Assembly (NCBI GenBank): GCA_964347835.1
Contig: CAYFZR010000083.1
Coordinates: 1 to 32,945, forward strand
Origin: CAYFZR01 sp964347835 [NCBI: uncultured archaeon]
Lineage (GTDB): Archaea > CAYFZR01
DNA: 32,945 nt
Direction of reading: 5' to 3'
The position numbers were made by a program, and so were the translations under genes. This document shows positions 1-7,212 of this stretch, piece after piece (within the stretch, counting starts at the first letter, position 1; every line of letters starts with the position of its first letter). The notes beneath the pieces were generated by a model. That model ran no database searches. It was not told the DNA's origin and worked only from the letters and a program-made list of their open reading frames with translations.

Positions 1-267
1 TTCGGTTACCCCGCCACTTATTTTCAGAAATTCCTCGGACGTCATTGCAGGATAGAATCTGAAACTCATCAAGCCTGAAAATGGAAGTACGCCCCTCACC
101 AGTGCTGCCTTACTTGGGGTTTCACATATAGCGATAACCTGGCATCGCCCGATTAAAACGTATTCTCCGATTACCTTAACTTCATCGGGATATTTAAATT
201 GCATTTTTCGCTGGATAGCTTCTTGTTCGTTCTCTGGATCCCATTGGCCTATCATTACAAAGAGCAT
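1..267 (-). CDS. DUF3303-like protein, truncated by window edge
   Basis: The reverse strand reads 89 codons from ATG at 267 to the window edge with no stop, starting MLFVMIGQWDPENEQEAIQ. A strong Shine-Dalgarno (AGGAGGT, 274-280) precedes the ATG, and a TATA box (ATTTATAATTT, about 300-310) sits at a fitting distance upstream. The motif pattern (xGxWDPExxxE, then KYPxExKxIGEYxxIGxCxxxxIxE) resembles the small DUF3303 family of about 90 residues, whose function is unknown. The gene is probably nearly complete, lacking only its last codons. Family assignment is from memory of the pattern. Confidence 0.7.
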   Translation of the reverse strand, partial: MLFVMIGQWDPENEQEAIQRKMQFKYPDEVKVIGEYVLIGRCQVIAICETPSKAALVRGVLPFSGLMSFRFYPAMTSEEFLKISGGVTE

Positions 268-410
268 AGGTCAACCTCCTGTTTCTCTACACATCTCCAA
301 ATTATAAATGTATTTTCATTTTTAACAAGTAAGTAAAAATATCATTAAAAAGGCGTGGTTGCTACACCCACAATCTTATCAAATATTATTTTATAAAAAC
401 AATAAAAAAA

Positions 411-599
411 CTAACCTTTACTTGTCTTGATATCTACCTTTTCTATCATGCCTTTCTTTTCCAGAGACTTTAAGGTTTCTAGTATGGTTACCACGGGGTA
501 CTTTAAGGTCTGGGCACACTGAGTTATATTCTTAAACTCTCCTTTTTTAACGAATTCTAAAACTTTGGTCTCCACGTGGGTTAATTTGATCTGGTTAAT
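411..599 (-). CDS. Small winged-helix DNA-binding protein at end of ftsZ-GTPase operon
   Basis: A reverse-strand frame of 62 codons ends in TAG at 411-413. The product (I/M)NQIKLTHVETKVLEFVKKG continues as a compact winged-helix layout: helix, KNITQCAQTLKYPVVTILET as a recognition-type helix pair, then a wing, EKKGMIEKV. There is no ATG, GTG or TTG in good position upstream. A perfect AGAGGAGG lies inside the 3' end of the GTPase gene, 8 bases before an ATT codon at 597-599, so an ATT start with translational coupling is possible. The alternative is GTG at 573-575 (54 aa). It overlaps the GTPase stop by a few bases. It was not scored as a standard gene because of its size and start. Its role as a regulator of the operon is inference. 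Confidence 0.6.
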   Translation of the reverse strand: MNQIKLTHVETKVLEFVKKGEFKNITQCAQTLKYPVVTILETLKSLEKKGMIEKVDIKTSKG

Positions 600-1092
600 C
601 TTGGAATCCTCCTCTGAATCTCATTTCTAGCAAGATTTCAATTCCTTCAAGCAGATTTTCACCACTTTTTGCGATTGTCGGTATCACAGGCACTCCTATG
701 TCAAATTCTTGAAGAGGCAGGGCATTTGGCAAATCCCTTTTGTTTGCAAATATCACGAACGGAATTTTAGTATGCCTGAACTCTTCGATTATCTCCAACT
801 CATTCTTGTTTATAGGTAAAGAACTATCTACTACCAATACCCCACCATCTGCTCCGTTACTAAGTATGTCACGCATAAACTTAAATCTTTCTTGTCCCGG
901 CGTACCGAATAAATGTATCACGTGGCTGTTAACTCTTAGTTTTCCATAGTCTAACGCCACAGTTGTACCATTGTATTCTACCTTTACGATGTTCCCGATC
1001 AAACTTTCCATTACAGTTGTCTTTCCCGAGTTATAGGATCCTGTAACCAAAAATTTGATCCTACCCAATTTTGTTTTATCGTTCCTCTTCAT
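595..1092 (-). CDS. Small Ras/Arf-like GTPase (COG2229, MglA/SRPRB-like)
   Basis: The product is a 165-aa single-domain GTPase. All switch motifs are readable: P-loop GSYNSGKTT, a G2 threonine (NGTTVALDYG), G3 LFGTPGQERF, G4 NKRD, and G5-like IAKSG. The FGTPGQxRF signature is that of the archaeal/bacterial COG2229 group related to Arf, MglA and SR-beta. I place the start at ATG 1092 rather than the upstream ATG at 1110, because GGGTGAT lies 4 bases before it and overlaps the ftsZ stop codon. The gene is therefore translationally coupled to ftsZ. MglA-type GTPases set polarity or membrane positioning in bacteria; a role in positioning or regulating the FtsZ neighbour is inference. No GAP or roadblock protein is adjacent. 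Confidence 0.88.
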   Translation of the reverse strand: MKRNDKTKLGRIKFLVTGSYNSGKTTVMESLIGNIVKVEYNGTTVALDYGKLRVNSHVIHLFGTPGQERFKFMRDILSNGADGGVLVVDSSLPINKNELEIIEEFRHTKIPFVIFANKRDLPNALPLQEFDIGVPVIPTIAKSGENLLEGIEILLEMRFRGGFQD

Positions 1093-1096
1093 TAAA

Positions 1097-2173
1097 TCAC
1101 CCGTACACAACTAGGCCGAGTTCATCAGACAATTTATTTCCATGTATTTCAAGTTTTCTATCCATCCCAGTAAATATCACCATTACCCTTATCGTGTCTT
1201 TTAACTCCTCATCTATCTGTAAACCCCAGATTATGTGTGCGCCTTTTCCAACAATAGAATGAACAAAAGAAATACCTTCCTTTATTTCATCCATTTTTAT
1301 TTCAGAACCTGCTATTATATTAATAAGGGCCTTTTTTGTTCCTTTCAATTCTAGATCTAATAAAGGATTTTCTAGGGCAGATTTTACAGCATGAAGTACT
1401 CTATCTCTTCCATAGGACTCGCCGACGCCTAAAATCGCTATTTTTTCATTTTCAAGTATGGTTCTAACGTCTGCAAAGTCTAAATTAACCAATCCGGGTT
1501 TTAAAATCATATCGGTGAGACCTTTTAAGAACAAAGTTAAAACTTCATCTGTAAGTTTGAAGGCATTATTTAAGGTTAGATTAGGGGCTAAATTCAATAA
1601 TTTATCATTTGATATAACTATTACATTATCTACCTCTTTTTGAAGTTTATCTAGACCGTTCATCGCTTTTTGAGATCTTATAGTTCCCTCATTCCTGAAA
1701 GGTAAAGTAACAACCCCTATGGTTATTGAACCCATTTGCTTTGAGAGTTTTGCAACCAAAGGTGCTGATCCTGTTCCTGTACCTCCTCCTAGACCGAGGG
1801 TTATGAAAACTAAATCAGCCCCCCTAATCACACTTTTCAGATCATCAATGTTTTCTTGGACGGCTAGATATCCCAGTTCAGGATCTCCGCCTGCACCTCT
1901 TCCTTTGGTAGTACTCTTACCTGCTAGTATTTTGACATCGGCTTTGGCATGGTACAAAGACTGAACATCTGTATTTAACGCGATTGTCTTGGCACCAGAT
2001 ATGCCCACTTCTTTTAACCTGCTTATAGTATTACAACCAGCACCACCTAACCCAATTACTAGAATATTCGCTCTAGTTTGGGCGACAATTTCTCTAAGTT
2101 CATGATCTACCTCAGAGTCTGTTAACCGGAATTTTTGGGTAGAAATCAGTGAAATGGTCATATTTTCACTCAT
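1097..2173 (-). CDS. ftsZ: Cell division protein FtsZ (tubulin homologue)
   Basis: The product is 358 aa. Residues 36-46 carry the start of the nucleotide-binding fold (NILVIGLGGAG), and the tubulin signature GGGTGTGSAP is at 129-138. The T7 synergy loop PGLVNLDFADVRT is at 226-238 with the catalytic Asp pair, so it should be a GTP-hydrolysing, polymerising FtsZ and not a CetZ. The N-terminal tail is about 35 residues. There is almost no C-terminal tail after the globular domain (it ends LGLVVYG), so a conserved C-terminal partner peptide is not apparent. A second in-frame ATG at 2161 has GGATGAG upstream and may be the true start. It is the first gene of an operon with a small GTPase and a winged-helix protein. 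TATA (CTATATAAAG read on plus) is at about 2240-2249. FtsZ1 versus FtsZ2 cannot be decided here. Confidence 0.95.
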   Translation of the reverse strand: MSENMTISLISTQKFRLTDSEVDHELREIVAQTRANILVIGLGGAGCNTISRLKEVGISGAKTIALNTDVQSLYHAKADVKILAGKSTTKGRGAGGDPELGYLAVQENIDDLKSVIRGADLVFITLGLGGGTGTGSAPLVAKLSKQMGSITIGVVTLPFRNEGTIRSQKAMNGLDKLQKEVDNVIVISNDKLLNLAPNLTLNNAFKLTDEVLTLFLKGLTDMILKPGLVNLDFADVRTILENEKIAILGVGESYGRDRVLHAVKSALENPLLDLELKGTKKALINIIAGSEIKMDEIKEGISFVHSIVGKGAHIIWGLQIDEELKDTIRVMVIFTGMDRKLEIHGNKLSDELGLVVYG

Positions 2174-2182
2174 CCTTTTTAT

Positions 2183-2204
2183 ATGTCAGACATATATCCG
2201 ACAT
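2183..2204. promoter_or_regulatory. Palindrome ATGTCAGACAT in the ftsZ leader/promoter
   Basis: An 11-base perfect palindrome (ATGTC-A-GACAT, 2183-2193) is followed directly by a further half-site (CCGACAT, ending 2204), 10-30 bases ahead of the ftsZ start. The same 10-mer, ATGTCAGACA, occurs on the opposite strand at 3042-3051, and its GTCAGAC core again at 2849-2855. The symmetry and position suit an operator. The cognate regulator is unknown; the small winged-helix protein of the same operon is one guess. Confidence 0.45.
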
Positions 2205-2442
2205 TTCCTTTCTACTTACTTTATTTTAAGAAATAACTCCTATATAAAGTTTTTTTTTATTTCTGTGATGAAGTACGCTCTCCTTTCTAAACACCCATAT
2301 AAAAATACAAAGTTAAGACGACTCATTTAGTAATGCTCAAATAACTCTCCACAATTATGGTTCGATGGAATCGCTTCTATCCTTTTCAATATAAGATTTT
2401 AAAAGTTTAAGTTCTAGTGCAGTTTGCATTCAGTCATACTTT

Positions 2443-2805
2443 CTAAATTTTGACCTCTTGAAGTTTTTCCATGATAGTAGATGTTTTCTTTACCCTAACT
2501 ACCAAGGTATGCTCGTCACTCATAAATTTCATTTTGCCTTCACTAACTTCTATATCGTCTCCGAACATCTCGCACAGCGTATCTATGACAAAGTATTTGT
2601 CGGCACCGCCTACATGCATGCCACCGGTATTTGGATTGTAGTAGACTTCCGAATTTAGATTCGTTCCAATTATAGAATCTTTCACAACGTCTGTTAACGC
2701 CTTAGTTACACTCTTCCTTGACTGAACTTTTAAGGCTAAAACTGAACTGAAATCTTCATTTTCTATTATTTCGTCCTCTTTATACATATCACACCCATCT
2801 GCCAT
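2443..2805 (-). CDS. Conserved-looking hypothetical protein, 120 aa
   Basis: I do not recognise this protein. It is acidic at the N terminus, with no signal peptide or membrane segment, and mixed alpha/beta: a helical stretch at about 20-45, a glycine-rich loop (NPNTGGMHVGG), then KYFVIDTLCEMFGDD and two strands (GKMKFMSDE, TLVVRVKK). TATA box TTTATATA (2825-2833) sits about 24 bases before the ATG at 2805. A second ATG at 2787, preceded by GGTGTGAT, is an alternative start giving 114 aa. It lies between ftsZ and a KaiC/GvpD-like gene on the same strand but has its own promoter. Function unknown. Confidence 0.75.
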   Translation of the reverse strand: MADGCDMYKEDEIIENEDFSSVLALKVQSRKSVTKALTDVVKDSIIGTNLNSEVYYNPNTGGMHVGGADKYFVIDTLCEMFGDDIEVSEGKMKFMSDEHTLVVRVKKTSTIMEKLQEVKI

Positions 2806-2875
2806 TTAGATTTTTAAAAACAAGTATATAAATATGTTTAAGACGGTAGTCAGACGTTTTCTATTTTATAAGAAA

Positions 2876-2952
2876 AACCGGTGAGGGTGTCAAAAATAAA
2901 CTGTGGGGGAGGTGGGATGGCGAAGGACACAACTTAGGAGACACCCTCAATA
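2876..2952. ncRNA. Candidate structured RNA: GC-rich hairpin in an AT-rich intergenic region
   Basis: A perfect 9-base inverted repeat, GAGGGTGTC (2883-2891) and GACACCCTC (2940-2948), closes a 48-base GC-rich loop that can pair further (TGTG with CACA). The flanks are strongly AT-rich, the classic look of an RNA gene in such genomes. On the minus strand the stem is followed by a T-run (TTTTTCTTAT); on the plus strand a TATA-like TTTTATAAG precedes it at 2864-2872 and T-runs follow at about 2968. I cannot decide the strand or match a known riboswitch or snoRNA. It could also be a terminator-like or mobile palindrome. Confidence 0.45.
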
Positions 2953-3099
2953 CTATTACGAAAGTTATTTTTTATTATTTTTTCCACAAACTACTCATAT
3001 GCGCAAAAAAAAATGATAAATTTTATTATTTGCGTGTTTTTTGTCTGACATGCATTAAAATTCCTATAAAACGATCATTAGAAGATCGTATGCGAGCCT

Positions 3100-4500
3100 C
3101 TAAACTATTGGTACTAGTTTTATTTGTGGATAGCCCTCTGAAACATCTATGTCGAGATTATAAAGTCCTGTAGTCGGTCTAATCCCGTATAAGCAAAAAG
3201 CCCCGCCGATTTGAATTATTTTGAGGTGTACGTTCGCCATATTCGCTACTTGACGCGCAACAGAGAGGGCCGGTTTGAGCATTCCTAAGCAGAGGTTGAA
3301 TCTTTTCCTCTCGTTCCTTATAAAATTAGCTACCGGTTCTACAATATTTTCTGGTCCGTACATATACTCTATATTATCAAATCCTAATACGATTAATGTT
3401 GGTTTTCCTGTTTTTTCTCCAATTTCAGAGACAACTTCTGAGAGTTTATTAAAATCTTCTTTTATTGACTCTCCTCTTATTAGAATCTCATAAGGTCTGG
3501 GCTCAGTATTGTCAGGTGTCTTCTCCAGAATTCTGACATAAGACTCAAAATTATCTTCTCCAACATAAGGAACGAGGATTCTTTTCAATACCTCTGCATC
3601 TGATCCCGCAACAGTAAATCCTACATCTCCCCTTCCTTGTATTATGAAGTTCTTTATTGTAGCACCAACCAGATAAGATAGCCCGAGTAAAGATCCCTCT
3701 TCAACCTCTATCAGTACAAAACTTCCCTTAGGATAGCCACCCTCGAGTAATTCGTCGAGATCTTTACTGCCTGTGGAAAAGTGTCTACCTTTGTCAGGGA
3801 TGGGTTCAAATATCCCAGGCTGTTCGGGCCTCTTAACATTAAAAGGCTCGAAATACTGGAATCTCCCACTGTTCAACGTGAACAGATAATAAGGTTGTAT
3901 CCTTTTAATTCCCCTTAACTTGTTGAAATGAATCTTTCTTACACACATATCATTAATGCCGTCTTCGGATAGTGTAATAACGCCGTCAACAAGATATTCA
4001 AGGGGTGTATGTTCTCTCTGTTCAACGATTACTACGAGGTTTGTATCGCTCTCTTTAGAGAGATCAATCAACGTTTTGATAACTTCCTCCTCAATTTCTT
4101 CTTTAATGGTATGTACTACCGCGTCCCAACTATCTATAACTAGGGTGACAGGTTTCTCCAATTCATCTATTTTCTCGTAAATGGCCTGTAAGAAATCTGG
4201 TTTGGATCCGTAGTATATTACTTTACTTGGATCTCTCGTTTTGAGTGTATGGCTCTTGGAAGCGTCTAGTATATTTTCCTCGAATAATACTCCTTTTAGC
4301 CAAGAAAATTGATCGTACAAATCTCTTATAGATGCTCTTGTTGATAAATAAATGCAGTTCCCTTCTTTACTTATCTCGTTCAATAATTCAAGGGAGAAAA
4401 TTGTTTTTCCGGTACCAGGGTCACCCTTTACCATTAACGAATATCCTCTATATTTTTGGAATGCCTCTAAGATCTCATAAGGCACTAATTGTAGGGCCAT
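3100..4500 (-). CDS. Two-domain KaiC/GvpD-like RecA-family ATPase
   Basis: The product is 466 aa. The N-terminal RecA-like domain has Walker A GDPGTGKT (26-33) and Walker B PVTLVIDSWDAVV (about 117-129). A second RecA-like domain begins at about 235 (FSTGSKDLDELLEGGYPKGS), but its P-loop is degraded (IEVEEGSLLGLSY, no GKT/S), so probably only the first domain binds ATP. This layout fits the GvpD/KaiC-like archaeal group. It is a clear paralogue of the gene at 29159-30634: both share FSTGSxDLDxxLxGGY, the xxHxKIIxIxG and YNxxIDVSxGxPxxKLxPIV endings, and the degenerate second P-loop. TATA (TTATAAAAAC on minus) lies about 25 bases upstream of the ATG, so it is nearly leaderless. It is divergent from the next operon. 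Signalling role inferred; target unknown. Confidence 0.85.
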   Translation of the reverse strand: MALQLVPYEILEAFQKYRGYSLMVKGDPGTGKTIFSLELLNEISKEGNCIYLSTRASIRDLYDQFSWLKGVLFEENILDASKSHTLKTRDPSKVIYYGSKPDFLQAIYEKIDELEKPVTLVIDSWDAVVHTIKEEIEEEVIKTLIDLSKESDTNLVVIVEQREHTPLEYLVDGVITLSEDGINDMCVRKIHFNKLRGIKRIQPYYLFTLNSGRFQYFEPFNVKRPEQPGIFEPIPDKGRHFSTGSKDLDELLEGGYPKGSFVLIEVEEGSLLGLSYLVGATIKNFIIQGRGDVGFTVAGSDAEVLKRILVPYVGEDNFESYVRILEKTPDNTEPRPYEILIRGESIKEDFNKLSEVVSEIGEKTGKPTLIVLGFDNIEYMYGPENIVEPVANFIRNERKRFNLCLGMLKPALSVARQVANMANVHLKIIQIGGAFCLYGIRPTTGLYNLDIDVSEGYPQIKLVPIV

Positions 4501-4658
4501 GTTATATGCTAATTTGTACGTTTTTATAATTTATACTTATTTTAAGAACAATAGATATTTACCGAAATATCTTTAAAAATGACATAATTCAAGATCTATG
4601 CCACCCCGTTGGAGATGTGCAGTTTGATTTAAATATTGTTATCTTCCTAGAATTTCTG

Positions 4659-5168
4659 ATGATTGATAAAATAATAAAGAGACTTGATAAAGAATCACTT
4701 GAGGAACTCGTTAAGGTTCTTTATCAGACCATTAATACCGTTGACGGACTTTGGTTTTTATTTGTAGAGGATGCTCATGGATTGGAAGAAAGCACAAGGA
4801 TAGACGGCGAAGTCTGGAAGATCATGGGTAAAGTAGAGGCGCGGAGGATAAAGCAGGCAATCGATCTTGAAGGAGTTGAGCCTATTAAAGCGCTTGAAAA
4901 GATGATTCCCTTTATTAGCTGGCTCACACCAGATGAATACGAAATCAAAAGTGAGGAAGACGTATTAAATTTGAAAGTTCTACGTTGCAAACCGCAAGAA
5001 GAACGCCTTAAAGGCGAAAAAAAAGTATTTCAATGTAAAGAAGTTGCAGAAGACTATTTTTATGCTTTTATAAAGGAAATAGACTCGAATTTAAAATTCG
5101 AATGTCTCGCATGCCCGCCTGATTCTAAACCCAAAGATTATTGGTGCGAATGGGTCTTTAAAATATGA
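4659..5168 (+). CDS. DUF6125-like cytosolic protein
   Basis: The product is 169 aa from ATG 4659. An in-frame GTG at 4617 with GGAG close upstream would add 14 residues, and a TATA-like CTTTAAAAAT at about 4570 would favour the longer form. The protein is soluble, with the pattern VDGLWFLFVEDAHGLEES followed by DGEVWKIMGKVEARRI, which I associate with the DUF6125 family of archaea and bacteria, often found near anaerobic metabolic genes; the biochemistry is undetermined. The C terminus has several Cys (CKPQ, FQCKEVAEDYF, FECLACPPD, YWCEW) compatible with a metal or ligand site. It is first in a probable operon with a KaiC ATPase and a membrane protein, all on the plus strand. Confidence 0.72.
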   Translation: MIDKIIKRLDKESLEELVKVLYQTINTVDGLWFLFVEDAHGLEESTRIDGEVWKIMGKVEARRIKQAIDLEGVEPIKALEKMIPFISWLTPDEYEIKSEEDVLNLKVLRCKPQEERLKGEKKVFQCKEVAEDYFYAFIKEIDSNLKFECLACPPDSKPKDYWCEWVFKI

Positions 5169-5273
5169 TTTACATTCGCAATGGTACTTTTTATTCTGAA
5201 CTCAGGATTTGTAGATAATTATTTTAAGATTCAAAGCACCAAATTAATAAAAAGAATAAAAAGGGTGAAGTTA

Positions 5274-6173
5274 ATGAGCATAGTAGTAAAGCCAGCTACA
5301 CTGGCAGATATGGTAAACGAATCTATTAGAAGTGGGGAGGCAGATAAAAGAGTTAAAACAGGAATCGATGGCCTTGATAACATTCTCATAGGAGGTTTAC
5401 CCCAAAAGTCTATAACTCTTGTATCTGGGCCCGCAGGAACTGGAAAGACTACTTTCGGACTGCAATTCTTATATAAAGGAGCCGCGGTATACAATGAACC
5501 AGGAGTATTCGTAACATTAGAAGATTCCCCCTTAGAAATGATATTAGCCTCCAGACAGTTTGGCTGGGACATTATAAAACAAATGAAAGAATATAAAATC
5601 CTGTTTCTAGATCTATCCATAAGACATTCTCTAAAAACAGAAATTGGTGTAGATAAAATCCTTGACTTCTTAAAAATAGCAGTCGAAGAGACTCAAGCAA
5701 ATAGACTTGTAATTGACTCGTCTACCATCCTAATAGATCTATTTCTCGATAAACCGAGAAGAGAAAGGCAATTCAGAGATTTTGTCCACACTTTATCGAA
5801 ATTTGGATGCAGTACAATTCTAACTGGAAGGGTCGAAGAAGGCACCAGTAGAGTAAGTTACTATGGATTTGAGGATTTTGCAGTCAGTGGCGTCATAGCT
5901 TTGAGGTATGCGATTAAGATGAAAGAAAATAGGGGAAGAACAGGTACTGAACCCATAGGCAAGGTGGTAAAAACCATCCAAGTAAGAAAAATGAGAAGGA
6001 CCAAACATGATGATCGTTTGTATGAATACGATTTGACAGAGAGAGGATTAGAGGTAAATGAAGATGAGCCTCTTTTACCAAACACCAAATTAGACGAAGA
6101 AGGGGTTGCTGCTGCTATTATTGAGGCAAGAGGGTTTAGAGATAAATTTATGAAAAAAATTCAAGGTGAATGA
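5274..6173 (+). CDS. Single-domain KaiC-like RecA-family ATPase
   Basis: The product is 299 aa from ATG 5274, chosen over an upstream in-frame start because GGGTGA (5263-5268) is correctly spaced. It carries VKTGIDGLDNILIGGLPQKS, the standard KaiC entry motif, Walker A GPAGTGKTT (52-60), TLEDSP in place of the KaiC FEE catalytic segment, and Walker B NRLVIDSSTILI (143-154). Unlike the two-domain proteins in this window, this copy keeps a complete P-loop and has no second domain; a C-terminal tail of about 60 residues (YDLTERGLEVN onwards) is typical of archaeal KaiC-like regulators. It is followed by a membrane protein whose TTG start lies 1 base after this stop, indicating coupling. Role: probable signalling ATPase. 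Confidence 0.88.
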   Translation: MSIVVKPATLADMVNESIRSGEADKRVKTGIDGLDNILIGGLPQKSITLVSGPAGTGKTTFGLQFLYKGAAVYNEPGVFVTLEDSPLEMILASRQFGWDIIKQMKEYKILFLDLSIRHSLKTEIGVDKILDFLKIAVEETQANRLVIDSSTILIDLFLDKPRRERQFRDFVHTLSKFGCSTILTGRVEEGTSRVSYYGFEDFAVSGVIALRYAIKMKENRGRTGTEPIGKVVKTIQVRKMRRTKHDDRLYEYDLTERGLEVNEDEPLLPNTKLDEEGVAAAIIEARGFRDKFMKKIQGE

Positions 6174-6174
6174 C

Positions 6175-7095
6175 TTGAAAAAAACCCTTTTTCTTCTAAT
6201 TATTCTTTTGAGCATTTTTACAGGGTCAATTGATCTTGAATTCGACAAGAAAAGTTATGCAGTAGGAGAACCCATAAATGTAAAAGTTTCTGTGGATATG
6301 CCAGAATATATGAAAAAAGGAGTTCTAAACTTAGTGATTTTGCGAAACGGAGATACATTTCCCCTAAAAAAATATATTGTCGATCAAAAACATATGGAAT
6401 TCTATTACTCAACGGATCAGGAGCCTCGACTCAAACAAATTCCTCCTGGAAGATATAGTGTATTGGCAATTTTAACGGACGAGAAAGGCACGATTTTAGA
6501 CAGAAAGACAGTTAGATTTGCTATAAATCCAGAGAAAAAGAAACAATTTCCAAAAATTTTGATTATTCTTGGAATATTAGGTATCTTACTGATCTTTGGC
6601 GGCTTCTTTTTGGGGAGAAGTTATTATAGAAAGCCGAAAGGAGAACCATTATCAATTGAGCAAGTAGAAAAATCTCCAGAAGTTCTCCAAGAGACTTTTC
6701 GTCCCGTTCATTCCCTTCTTTCAGAATTAGAAACTGGTGAGACAAAATTTTTAGATATTAATCAAGAATTGAAAAATACTGACCAAAAAATTCTTGAATT
6801 GGATGAAAAATATCAATCAGGGGAAATAAGTGAGAGCGCATATGAGAATGTTAGTTTTGAATTAAGAAAAAAGAAGGTTGATTTAGAAGAGGGAAAAAAC
6901 AGGATTTACAACGTTTTTGAAAATGCAAAAAAAGAATTAAATAAGCTAGAAGTAGATCTTGAAACCTTGGAAACAAATTTTTCTATGGGTAATATTGATA
7001 AAGAAAAATATAAAGAGGATAAAGAGGAATTAGAGTCTCTGATAGCAGATTTCAAGACACATATAGAGAGATCAGAGTCCACATTCAAAAGTTGA
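6175..7095 (+). CDS. Membrane protein: signal peptide, Ig-like domain, TM helix, coiled coil
   Basis: I start this gene at TTG 6175, because AGGTGA (6164-6169) is 5 bases upstream and the product then begins KKTLFLLIILLSIFTGS, a clean signal peptide. GTG 6166 is the alternative. The mature N-terminal domain (about 20-120) looks like an extracellular beta-sandwich (SYAVGEPINVKVSV, then PPGRYSVLAILTDEKG). One TM helix follows (KILIILGILGILLIFGGFF), then a charged cytoplasmic coiled coil with two copies of a G-x-I-x-x-x-x-Y motif (SGEISESAY, MGNIDKEKY). The topology is that of an outside sensor linked to an inside helical arm. It is coupled to the upstream KaiC ATPase, which may be its partner. 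Its last 68 bases of coding sequence are part of a 127-bp duplication. No family recognised. Confidence 0.8.
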   Translation: MKKTLFLLIILLSIFTGSIDLEFDKKSYAVGEPINVKVSVDMPEYMKKGVLNLVILRNGDTFPLKKYIVDQKHMEFYYSTDQEPRLKQIPPGRYSVLAILTDEKGTILDRKTVRFAINPEKKKQFPKILIILGILGILLIFGGFFLGRSYYRKPKGEPLSIEQVEKSPEVLQETFRPVHSLLSELETGETKFLDINQELKNTDQKILELDEKYQSGEISESAYENVSFELRKKKVDLEEGKNRIYNVFENAKKELNKLEVDLETLETNFSMGNIDKEKYKEDKEELESLIADFKTHIERSESTFKS

Positions 7096-7154
7096 AAATG
7101 CCCTATTCCTCTTTTTCTAACTCTTTGATACCTGTTAAAGAAAAGGCTTAAATT
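7028..7154. repeat. 127-bp direct repeat, copy 1 (3' end of membrane-protein gene plus downstream)
   Basis: This segment covers the last 68 bases of the membrane-protein gene and 59 bases after it, including a T-rich terminator-like run (CTCTTTTTCTAACTCTTT). It recurs at 7692-7818 in the same orientation with the same length and only two differences seen by eye. Copy 1 is the parent because it is in frame with the intact gene. Confidence 0.95.
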
Positions 7155-7212
7155 CCTGAAATTCCGGAATAATTCCGTCCGTACCCACCAACATTCGGTT
7201 CTGTTTCGCTTC

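Noticed and set aside
2355-2429. Minus-strand 24-codon open frame after the 2443-2805 gene (MQTALELKLLKSYIEKDRSD...)
   Set aside because: No SD, no promoter and too short to separate from chance, although the composition is protein-like.
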